This document shows positions 1-5,219 of a stretch of DNA of 5,219 bases, piece after piece (the stretch's first letter is position 1; each line of letters starts with the position of its first letter). Source of the DNA: Gammaproteobacteria bacterium (GTDB lineage: Bacteria; Pseudomonadota; Gammaproteobacteria; Eutrophobiales; Eutrophobiaceae); contig JACVQI010000301.1 of NCBI GenBank assembly GCA_015661095.1, forward strand, positions 1 through 5,219, written 5' to 3'. A program made the position numbers and the translations under genes. Below the pieces are notes generated by a model. It was not told the origin of the DNA. It saw only the letters and a list, made by a program, of their open reading frames with translations, and searched no databases.

Positions 1-10
1 TTATCAGTTC

Positions 11-36
11 CTCCGTGTACTCCGAGTCTCCGTGTT
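11..36 (+). repeat. Short tandem repeat, three CTCCGTGT-like units
   Basis: Three consecutive units of 8-9 bases are seen: CTCCGTGTA (11-19), CTCCGAGT (20-27) and CTCCGTGTT (28-36). They lie directly upstream of the GST-family start codon. Similar CTCCGTGT/CTCTGTGG-type strings recur between genes in many bacterial genomes (from memory, not checked). The role is unknown. The array is short enough to be chance or the tail of a longer array beyond the left edge. Confidence 0.45.
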
Positions 37-49
37 TAATTTCAAATAA

Positions 50-709
50 ATGAAACTGGTTATAGGTAATAAAAACTATTCCTCCTGGTCGTTACGGCCC
101 TGGCTGTTGCTACGGCAAATTGGTATCGGCTTCGAGGAAATTCAGGTGTCTCTGCGGACGGAAGGATTGAGTGAACGATTGCGTCAATATTCTCCATCCG
201 GCAAGGTTCCCGTCCTGCTGGATCGGGGTCTGACTATCTGGGACTCGCTGGCGATCTGCGAATATGTATCCGAGCAATATTTGTCTGGCAAGGGTTGGCC
301 GCAGGATCCGGGCCAACGCGCGGAGGCCCGGTCCGTCAGTGCGGAAATGCATTCGGGCTTCACTGCGCTCCGGAGTGAAATGCCCATGAATTGCCGGGCC
401 CGTCGAACGGTGAATATTTCCGATGCCGCACGCCGAGATATTGATCGTATCGAACAGATCTGGTCGACATGCCTGGACAAAAATTCCGGGGAAGGACCCT
501 GGCTGTTCGGCGGCTTTTCCATCGCCGATTGCATGTATGCCCCGGTCGTCCTGCGCTTCGTCACCTATGGCATCCACACCTCAGAACTCAATCGGAACTA
601 CCTGAACACGGTGGCGGGTAACAAGCATCTACTCGAATGGCTCGCCGCCGCAAAGACGGAAACGGAAATTCTGGCTGTAAATGAAACCGGATCGGATATA
701 GCCGTTTAG
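50..709 (+). CDS. Glutathione S-transferase family protein
   Basis: A 219-residue cytosolic protein of typical bacterial GST length. Residues 1-78 form the thioredoxin-like domain: an opening beta strand, then YSSWSLRPW (10-18) with Ser11/Ser12/Ser14 where serine-type GSTs carry the residue activating the glutathione thiol, the cis-proline loop GKVPVL (51-56), and DSLAI (65-69), equivalent to the E/D-S glutathione-binding motif. Residues from about 88 form the helical domain, with the conserved N-capping box S157-x-x-D160 in GGFSIADCMYAPV. The family conjugates or isomerises electrophiles with glutathione; the substrate cannot be read here. The start is fixed by an in-frame TAA immediately before the ATG. 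No Shine-Dalgarno sequence is visible; the leader is AT-rich. The gene stands alone on its strand and converges with the HAD gene. It could be a zeta/YfcF-like isomerase or reductase rather than a true transferase. Confidence 0.9.
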   Translation: MKLVIGNKNYSSWSLRPWLLLRQIGIGFEEIQVSLRTEGLSERLRQYSPSGKVPVLLDRGLTIWDSLAICEYVSEQYLSGKGWPQDPGQRAEARSVSAEMHSGFTALRSEMPMNCRARRTVNISDAARRDIDRIEQIWSTCLDKNSGEGPWLFGGFSIADCMYAPVVLRFVTYGIHTSELNRNYLNTVAGNKHLLEWLAAAKTETEILAVNETGSDIAV

Positions 710-783
710 GCTTTAATGCCTGGATACTCGTTAATGTCCGGTGGTAATGATGATTTTACTTGTTAATTACACTGCACCCATCA

Positions 784-1392
784 TCAAATAATGTGATATT
801 GCGATAAAACCTTCTCTACCGCCGCAATGCCCTGGGTAACCTCCGCGCGGATGCCTAGACTGCGGGCGACATCAACGTTTCGTTGATTGTCATCCACGTA
901 TAACACCCCGGCCGGACTACAATCCAGTTCAGTCAGTACATGCTCGAAGACCTCCACGTCCGGTTTGAGCTTGCCGATCAGATGGGAGGCGAACAGATGT
1001 TCAAACATACCGGCCACGCCTATTTCATCCAACATCCGCGGCCAATGCAGACTGTTGGAATTCGACAAGACTGCCAATGTATAGTCGGGCGGGATGCGGC
1101 TGAGCAATTCCTGCGCTCCCGGATACATGCCGCGCGGCCAATGCGTGAAGCTGGCCAGAAACTCATCCGGATCGATTCGCAGTGACATCTCGTCTATCAA
1201 TTGCCGGGCAAAATGATCTTGGCGGGTGCGTCCGGTTTCAAATTCCCGCACTGCGGTTGAAGTCAACCAGCGCTGCCATAACTTTTCGGGGGTTATCGTT
1301 TCGCCGCTCCAGCTCAACAGCGTGGGCACACCGGATAATTCAACCAGCACACCGCCCAAATCAAACAGGATGACTTCGATGTTATTGGCCAT
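784..1392 (-). CDS. HAD-superfamily hydrolase (subfamily IA-like, YihX-type motif I)
   Basis: A 202-residue soluble protein with the HAD motifs in order. Motif I is FDLGGVLV (residues 10-17), with nucleophile Asp11; motif II is VLSNS with Ser110; motif III is GKLKPDVEVF, with Lys143 the likely phosphate-binding lysine; motif IV is YVDDNQRNVDVA, with Asp167/Asp168 for magnesium. Residues 20-95 are the helical cap (C1). Members are mostly small-molecule phosphatases, with some dehalogenases. The second motif I aspartate, usually the general acid, is Gly13 here; the related FDLGNV form occurs in the YihX sugar phosphatase group, so this does not prove inactivity. The start lies 9 bases after the peroxidase-related stop and in the same frame. 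The nearest AGGAG is about 18 bases upstream, inside that gene, so translational coupling is likely. The substrate is unknown. Confidence 0.88.
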   Translation of the reverse strand: MANNIEVILFDLGGVLVELSGVPTLLSWSGETITPEKLWQRWLTSTAVREFETGRTRQDHFARQLIDEMSLRIDPDEFLASFTHWPRGMYPGAQELLSRIPPDYTLAVLSNSNSLHWPRMLDEIGVAGMFEHLFASHLIGKLKPDVEVFEHVLTELDCSPAGVLYVDDNQRNVDVARSLGIRAEVTQGIAAVEKVLSQYHII

Positions 1393-1401
1393 GCACAGTC
1401 G

Positions 1402-1995
1402 TCAGCTTGGCTCCTGCGTTCTGGCCCGGTAGTGATATTCCTCATTCGGCATCATGTCGATGGCCGAGGCCATGCGGTTGGTCATGTTGAAAAATGCCGC
1501 CACCGCGCTGATGTCCCAGATGGCCCGGTCGGAGAATCCATGCTGCCGTAAGCCCTCCCGGTCAGCTTCGCTGATTTGATGCGAGGCCTCCGTCACCTTA
1601 ATGGCAAAATCCAGCATCGCCCGCTGCCGCACCGGCAGCTCGGCGGTCCGGTAGTTCATGACCAGCAACTCGCCCAGCAGCGGATCCCCTGACAACTGCC
1701 GTACCGCCGCGCCATGCGCGACCAGACAGTACAGACAGCGATTCGTCGCCGAGACCACGACGCCGATCATTTCCCGTTCCAGCATGCTCAAGGGTGAATC
1801 CGCCAGCATCAGGTCATTGTACATCTGCATGAAAGGCCGCAGTTTGTTCTGATCGAAGGTGTATGATTTCAAGACATTCGGAAGCAGTCCGTGCTCCTGT
1901 TCCAGGAAATTGAAGGCCTCTTGTATATCCGGATCCAATTCAGACTTGTCCTTGACTGGCAGGTCCAGGGCGTGGAGATATTTTGGCTGGGACAT
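1402..1995 (-). CDS. AhpD/CMD-like peroxidase-related enzyme
   Basis: A 197-residue protein resembling the uncharacterised peroxidase-related family within the alkylhydroperoxidase AhpD/carboxymuconolactone decarboxylase fold. The active-site signature is complete: Glu75, then 11 residues, Cys87-x-x-Cys90-x-x-x-His94 (NRCLYCLVAHGAAVR). In AhpD this Glu/Cys/Cys/His set relays protons and reduces peroxides through a disulfide. The N-terminal part (20-75) contains the GLLPNVLKSY and ERE helix segments common in this family, and a second helical stretch follows (125-180). The true substrate of the family is mostly untested; a thiol-dependent peroxidase or disulfide redox role is an inference from the motif. 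ATG start with RBS AGAGG at a 7-base spacing. It sits 108 bp after the thiolase gene, with a REP-like element between, and is tightly followed by the HAD gene. Confidence 0.9.
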   Translation of the reverse strand: MSQPKYLHALDLPVKDKSELDPDIQEAFNFLEQEHGLLPNVLKSYTFDQNKLRPFMQMYNDLMLADSPLSMLEREMIGVVVSATNRCLYCLVAHGAAVRQLSGDPLLGELLVMNYRTAELPVRQRAMLDFAIKVTEASHQISEADREGLRQHGFSDRAIWDISAVAAFFNMTNRMASAIDMMPNEEYHYRARTQEPS

Positions 1996-2002
1996 AACTT
2001 AA

Positions 2003-2007
2003 CCTCT
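2003..2007 (-). promoter_or_regulatory. Ribosome binding site AGAGG of the peroxidase-related gene
   Basis: AGAGG reads on the - strand 7 bases before the ATG at 1993-1995, which supports that start. No convincing promoter is seen between it and the REP-like element. Confidence 0.6.
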
Positions 2008-2050
2008 GACGTAACACATTAGAAACTTCTGTCACCGAAAAGCTGTCGCA

Positions 2051-2084
2051 TGTAGGGCGGGTTGAACGGCAGTGAAACCCGCCA
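2051..2084 (+). repeat. REP-like palindromic element (copy 1)
   Basis: On the + strand a TGTAG head leads straight into the perfect 8-bp inverted repeat GGCGGGTT (2056-2063) / AACCCGCC (2076-2083), with a 12-base loop starting GAA. A GTAG or GGAG tetranucleotide before a GC-rich palindrome is the architecture described for REP elements mobilised by REP-associated tyrosine transposases (RAYT). It lies between genes, about 20 bases after the thiolase stop, and could fold in the transcript and protect or attenuate it. It has no T-run, so a simple intrinsic terminator is unlikely. Copy 2 (5068-5100) has the same layout in the opposite orientation. No RAYT gene is in the window. Confidence 0.7.
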
Positions 2085-2103
2085 GCGATCACCTTCACAT
2101 ATT

Positions 2104-3492
2104 TTATGTCGGATTTGTCGCACCGCCGTTGCCGTTGCAGGCTGCGAGTTCGGCATCGCGTACCTGCCGTTCCCCGCATTCGCCACGCAATTGCTGCACT
2201 GCTTCGATCATGAGGAACATGCCGTACATACCCGGATGGACACAGCTCAGGCCACCGCCATTGGTATTGACCGGCAACGAGCCACCCGGAGCAATATTGC
2301 CGCCGGAAACGAAATCGCCGCCCTCGCCCTTGGCGCAAAACCCCATGTCTTCCAGAAACAGGATGGTATTGATGGTAAAAGCGTCATACAGTTCGACCAG
2401 ATCGATGTCCTTGGGCGTGACGCCGGCCATGTTGAAGGCTATCGGCGCCGCCTGCGCGACCGCCGTGGTGGTCAGATCTTCCATCTGGGAGATAAGGTTA
2501 TGCGTGGTCGCCGCGCCGACACCCAATACATAAACAGGCGCTTTCGGGAAATCCCTGGCCTTATCGGCCGCGACCAGGATCATCGCGGCGCCGCCGTCAG
2601 TGATTAGACAACAGTCACGCACGCCGAGGGGATCGACGACCCGTCTTGCATTCAATACCTCTTCAATCGTCAACGGACCGCGCATGAATGCGGCGGGATT
2701 CAATTGCGCCCACTTGCGCGCCGCGACCGCCACCTCGGCCAGTTGTTCCCTGGTCGTGCCATATTCGTACATGTGCCGCGCCGCAGCCAGGGCGTAACCG
2801 TTGATCGGGTAGCGCGGCTTATAGACGGCCTCGACGGTCGGCAGGCCGAGTAACCCGCCCCTGCCGGTGCGAGTCCGGACATTGCTGCCGTAAGCGATCA
2901 AGGCCACATCGCACAGCCCGAGCTTGAGGGCCGCCGCCGCGGATTGCAGGGCATTGACGAAGGAGGAACCGCCGATATTGGTGCCATCCATGTAGCGGGG
3001 CCGCAGACCGAAATATTCCGCAATGCGCAAAGGCGCAACCAGATCATTAAAATTGGAACCGAAGATGCCGTCGATCCGGTCCTTGCTGATGCCGGCGTCG
3101 GCCAGCGCGTGATGCACTGCTTCCGCCATGATCTCCATATGGTCGCGACCGTGCAACTCCCCGAACTCGGTAAGGCCGACGCCGACCACGGCCGCAGCGC
3201 CCACGCTCGTCAGCATACGCGGGCCCTCTGCCAGATCTACCAGCGCAACATTGTAATCGGCCCCGTCTTCCGGCTTTTGCCGGACCACGCTGGTCGAGTA
3301 GACAGTGGCACGACCGGATGCAGCCACCCAGTCAAGGTCCGCGGACCCGCAATATTTACATAACGCCCGCGGATAAAACTGGTGTTTGTCACAACCGTTA
3401 CACTGCTGAATCATGAATTCGCCACGGGCCAGCGCCTGCTGGTAAATCTGGTTTGGTCCCGAACCCGTGAATGGATGTTGCTGTTTGGTCAA
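2104..3492 (-). CDS. Fused DUF35 zinc-ribbon/partial OB domain and SCP2-type thiolase
   Basis: A 462-residue protein. Residues 20-50 hold a rubredoxin-like zinc ribbon, Cys31-x2-Cys34 and Cys45-x2-Cys48. Residues 60-97 match only the first strands of the DUF35 OB fold (VYSTSVV, YNVALVDLAEGPRMLTSV). The thiolase begins at about 99 (AAAVVGVGLTEFGELHGRDHMEI) and continues to the end. Its nucleophile region reads TNIGGSSFVNALQSA (171-185) with Gly/Ser where classical thiolases have cysteine. The later motif is ELYDAFT (367-373) followed by LEDMGFCAKGEGG, then NTNGGGLSCVHPG (409-421) with His419. DUF35/thiolase pairs include Ltp2-ChsH2, a retro-aldolase in steroid side-chain breakdown, and archaeal thiolase/HMG-CoA synthase complexes; a CoA-thioester C-C cleavage role is inferred. 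The usual last strand after GNGG is absent. The start is TTG, fixed by AGGAG 7 bases away and an in-frame TAA just upstream. Confidence 0.88.
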   Translation of the reverse strand: MTKQQHPFTGSGPNQIYQQALARGEFMIQQCNGCDKHQFYPRALCKYCGSADLDWVAASGRATVYSTSVVRQKPEDGADYNVALVDLAEGPRMLTSVGAAAVVGVGLTEFGELHGRDHMEIMAEAVHHALADAGISKDRIDGIFGSNFNDLVAPLRIAEYFGLRPRYMDGTNIGGSSFVNALQSAAAALKLGLCDVALIAYGSNVRTRTGRGGLLGLPTVEAVYKPRYPINGYALAAARHMYEYGTTREQLAEVAVAARKWAQLNPAAFMRGPLTIEEVLNARRVVDPLGVRDCCLITDGGAAMILVAADKARDFPKAPVYVLGVGAATTHNLISQMEDLTTTAVAQAAPIAFNMAGVTPKDIDLVELYDAFTINTILFLEDMGFCAKGEGGDFVSGGNIAPGGSLPVNTNGGGLSCVHPGMYGMFLMIEAVQQLRGECGERQVRDAELAACNGNGGATNPT

Positions 3493-3499
3493 AATTTAT

Positions 3500-3504
3500 C
3501 TCCT
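3500..3504 (-). promoter_or_regulatory. Ribosome binding site AGGAG deciding a TTG start
   Basis: AGGAG on the - strand sits 7 bases before TTG (3490-3492). An in-frame TAA lies two codons upstream of the TTG, so no earlier start exists. The next in-frame ATG would be residue 27, only four residues before the zinc ribbon and without this well-placed site. Confidence 0.75.
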
Positions 3505-3591
3505 GCGAAAATTCCGATCAGCGCAACCATACACCTGAGGCATTGATAGCAGTATGTAAAAACCACACTGGCAGGCTGACCTGGTGACTAA

Positions 3592-3637
3592 ATTATATAC
3601 TGGTCATACTATCCGGCATGGCCCCGGGACGCGTCAA
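3592..3637 (-). promoter_or_regulatory. Possible promoter region for the DUF35-thiolase gene
   Basis: In the 194-bp gap between the transporter stop and the thiolase start, the - strand has TTGACG (3632-3637), then GATAGT (3608-3613) after an 18-base spacer, a sigma70-like pair matching 5/6 and 4/6. A perfect TATAAT also occurs at 3592-3597, but without a good -35 box at 17 bases. Inverted TGACC/GGTCA arms (3577-3581 and 3602-3606) flank this TATAAT and could be part of an operator. No gene is seen in the gap. The assignment is from consensus matching only. Confidence 0.35.
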
Positions 3638-3686
3638 GATGACAACCGGTATTCCTTGATCTGCCGCAAATAAGAAACGCGATATT

Positions 3687-5039
3687 TCACGCCTTCGGTT
3701 TGTCGTCAAGTTGCAAACCGCCGAATCTTTTATAACAGACCCTTGTCAGAGTTGCGGCGGTAATCGTGCCGATGATCAGCGGCACCGCGCCGATGAGAAA
3801 CAGTTGTTGCATGGATAATTTCATGCCAATGAGAATACCACCGACAATAGGTCCGAGGATGGCGCCGAAGCGGCCAACCGCGAACGCCCAGCCGGCGCCC
3901 TTGGCGCGAAACGAGGTCGGATACAGCAACCCCGCCGTGGCATTATTGCCGAACTGGGCGCCCAGCACCCCGACGCCAGCCAGGACCGAGGCCGCCACGA
4001 CCAGTTCATAGGACAGATTTTCCAGTCCAATGACCGCTACCATCGGACAGGCCAGCGCGAACAGCGCCACAACCACCACGAAACCAAAGCGATCGATAAG
4101 CACACTGATCAACACGCCACCGAGGGCGCCGCCAATGTGATAAATACTGCTGGCGAGTGCCGCCTGGTCCGGCGAGAACCCGTTTTCCTCAAAAACAAGC
4201 GGCATCCAGCTACCCAGGAAATAATTTACCATCAGAGCGGTAATGAAACACAGCCACAGCAACGGGGTAATGAACGCCAGTCCGCCACTGAAAATGTCTC
4301 GCAGACCAGTACCGCCGTAATGCGGCGCCTCGGGCAACTCAAAACCGGCATTCTCCTGTATCACCAGATCCCAGCGCATGGATCGGGCAATCCGTAACAG
4401 CTCCGGGCGACGCTCCGGATGCCGGACCAGAAACTTGACCGATTCCGGCAAAGTGAAGATCAACGCAACCGCCACGACCAGAGGAATGGTTCCACCTATC
4501 AAGAAGAACACCGGCCAGCCGTACTCAGGAGCGAGCCAGGTGGTAATAGCGCCGGGCGAGGCGCTGCCGAGGGTGATGCCGGTGAACATCAGCACCACCA
4601 GCGTGGCACGCAGGCGTTTCGGCGACAGTTCGGAGTTCAGGGCGATGGTATTGGGCATGAGACCACCGATGCCGATACCGGTGCAGAAACGCAGGAAGAT
4701 GATCTGGTTCAGGCTGGTGGTCCAGACGATGGCCAGGGTGCACAGACCGTAGATGAAACAACCGGCGATGATAGCCCGTTTGCGGCCGTAGCGGTCGCCT
4801 ATGAAACCAAGCAATGGGGCGCCGAACAGAATGCCGAACAGGCTGGCGCTGAAAGCCGGTCCCAGTGTGGCTGACTCCAGCCCCCAACTGCGGACCAGTT
4901 CGGGGGCGGCGAAGGACAGTGCCGCGATGTCATAACCATCGCAGAACATCGCCAGGAACGACCAGATTAAAAGATTGATATTGAACCAGCCGAATTTCTG
5001 CTCATCGACCAGTTGTTCGACGTGAATAACCTCGCTCAC
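3687..5039 (-). CDS. MFS transporter, aromatic acid:H+ symporter (AAHS) type
   Basis: A 450-residue inner-membrane protein with about 12 hydrophobic segments and a central hydrophilic loop (about 200-250), the usual size for this family. TM1 carries DGYDIAAL (34-41), the acidic motif typical of PcaK/BenK/MhpT-like AAHS permeases. MFS motif A is GFIGDRYGRKRA (78-89), between TM2 and TM3. The TM4 region has RFCTGIGIGGLMPN (117-130), followed by the SELSPKRLRAT loop (136-146). The second half has IDRFG (315-319), a relaxed motif A, and GRFGAILGPIVGG (389-401) in TM11. These proteins import aromatic or related carboxylates with protons; the exact substrate is not readable. The start is GTG with GGGAG 6 bases upstream; the nearest upstream ATG is out of frame. 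The gene ends 194 bp before the thiolase gene and follows an unidentified gene by 74 bp, so co-transcription with the upstream gene is possible. Confidence 0.93.
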   Translation of the reverse strand: MSEVIHVEQLVDEQKFGWFNINLLIWSFLAMFCDGYDIAALSFAAPELVRSWGLESATLGPAFSASLFGILFGAPLLGFIGDRYGRKRAIIAGCFIYGLCTLAIVWTTSLNQIIFLRFCTGIGIGGLMPNTIALNSELSPKRLRATLVVLMFTGITLGSASPGAITTWLAPEYGWPVFFLIGGTIPLVVAVALIFTLPESVKFLVRHPERRPELLRIARSMRWDLVIQENAGFELPEAPHYGGTGLRDIFSGGLAFITPLLWLCFITALMVNYFLGSWMPLVFEENGFSPDQAALASSIYHIGGALGGVLISVLIDRFGFVVVVALFALACPMVAVIGLENLSYELVVAASVLAGVGVLGAQFGNNATAGLLYPTSFRAKGAGWAFAVGRFGAILGPIVGGILIGMKLSMQQLFLIGAVPLIIGTITAATLTRVCYKRFGGLQLDDKPKA

Positions 5040-5045
5040 CGGCTG

Positions 5046-5050
5046 CTCCC
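5046..5050 (-). promoter_or_regulatory. Ribosome binding site GGGAG deciding a GTG start
   Basis: GGGAG on the - strand sits 6 bases before GTG (5037-5039), which opens the transporter frame with Met-Ser-Glu-Val. The nearby ATG overlapping this site is out of frame, which supports GTG as the start. Confidence 0.65.
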
Positions 5051-5067
5051 ATTAGATGTTGCTTTGA

Positions 5068-5100
5068 TGTTGGGCTTAATTTCATTCAGCCCAACCTACA
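5068..5100 (-). repeat. REP-like palindromic element (copy 2)
   Basis: Read on the - strand, a TGTAG head leads into the perfect 8-bp inverted repeat GTTGGGCT (5095-5088) / AGCCCAAC (5076-5069), with an 11-base loop starting GAA. After one mismatch a further 3 bp can pair around a 3-base loop. Layout and conserved bases match copy 1 (TGTAG, GGG-Y-TGAA) while arm bases change in compensating pairs. It lies in the 74-bp gap between the unidentified upstream gene and the transporter, where it might act on mRNA stability or readthrough. No T-run follows, so an intrinsic terminator is not supported. Confidence 0.7.
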
Positions 5101-5113
5101 TTTGCTGCTTATG

Positions 5114-5219
5114 TCAGTTTAACGAATAATCCTTGCGTTCGCTGGCAAACTTCACGAAATAATCGAGCGCTGCCGGATTGCTCATGACACCGGTATTGGC
5201 GGCCTTCTCCAGCGGTATA
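5114..5219 (-). CDS. C-terminal fragment of an unidentified protein
   Basis: An open frame enters from the right edge and ends at TGA (5114-5116), giving 34 visible residues, IPLEKAANTGVMSNPAAL (1-18) followed by DYFVKFASERKDYSLN. The tail is amphipathic and charged, with no membrane segment. Its codon choice resembles the neighbouring genes, and it stops 74 bp before the transporter on the same strand, consistent with a real upstream operon member. I do not recognise the family: the fragment is too short, and I could not match it to enoyl-CoA hydratases, amidohydrolases or other common catabolic enzymes from memory. The frame is open only because no stop interrupts the visible 34 codons, so a chance open frame remains possible. 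Confidence 0.55.
   Translation of the reverse strand, partial: IPLEKAANTGVMSNPAALDYFVKFASERKDYSLN

Noticed and set aside
748..786. Inverted repeat TGATGAT / ATCATCA between the convergent GST and HAD genes as a bidirectional terminator
   Set aside because: The arms are AT-rich and only 7 bp, the loop is 25 bases, and there is no adjacent T-run on either strand, so it is too weak to call.
1940..2338. A 132-codon open frame on the - strand overlapping the thiolase 3' end and the start of the peroxidase-related gene
   Set aside because: It is rich in Arg/Cys/Ser, resembles no family, crosses the REP-like element and overlaps two well-supported genes; it does not supply the missing thiolase tail.
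2062..2607. A 181-codon open frame on the + strand opposite the thiolase gene
   Set aside because: It is antisense to a gene with clear family motifs and shows low-complexity Arg/Gly/Asp content.
3696..3720. Inverted repeat CGGTTTG / CAAACCG at the 3' end of the transporter gene as a terminator
   Set aside because: It lies inside the coding region, has an 11-base loop and is not followed by a T-run on the - strand.
4419..4874. A 151-codon open frame on the + strand opposite the transporter gene
   Set aside because: Its Gln/Gly/Glu/Asp-rich translation is the antisense shadow of a hydrophobic membrane protein, with no recognisable domain.
1..5219. CRISPR array, tRNA, rRNA, insertion sequence or riboswitch
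   Set aside because: No regularly spaced direct repeats, cloverleaf-like segments, transposase motifs or conserved leader structures were seen on either strand.

Overview
The window looks like a piece of a proteobacterial chromosome, most likely an environmental gammaproteobacterium. Coding GC is moderate to high by eye, the gaps are short and AT-richer, two REP-like palindromes are present, and the genes are of the aromatic/acyl-CoA catabolism type. The taxonomic guess is weak: no rRNA, tRNA or lineage marker is present.

Layout from left to right. A glutathione S-transferase-family gene lies on the + strand (50-709) and is preceded by a short CTCCGTGT-like tandem repeat. Everything after it is on the - strand and converges on it. 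Read in the direction of transcription, from the right edge leftwards, there is: the last 34 codons of an unidentified gene (5114-5219); an MFS transporter of the aromatic acid:H+ symporter type (3687-5039); a 194-bp gap with a possible promoter; a fused DUF35 zinc-ribbon/OB plus SCP2-type thiolase gene (2104-3492); a 108-bp gap with a REP-like palindrome; an AhpD-like peroxidase-related enzyme (1402-1995); and, only 9 bp on and in the same frame, a HAD-superfamily hydrolase (784-1392). No gap between genes exceeds 200 bp.

How the genes may work together (inference): the transporter could import an aromatic or other cyclic carboxylate, which is activated to a CoA thioester elsewhere, and the thiolase-like protein could carry out a C-C cleavage (thiolysis or retro-aldol) on the CoA intermediate. 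The peroxidase-related enzyme and HAD hydrolase form a separate, tightly coupled pair whose substrates cannot be read from the sequence. The GST may be unrelated to this strand.

The most notable point is the thiolase gene. The DUF35 partner, usually a separate protein, is joined in frame to the thiolase, but the second half of its OB fold and the usual start of the thiolase are missing. The thiolase also ends early, about 20 bp before a REP-like element. I see no wholly unknown system here; the fusion and the matching REP pair are the best leads.
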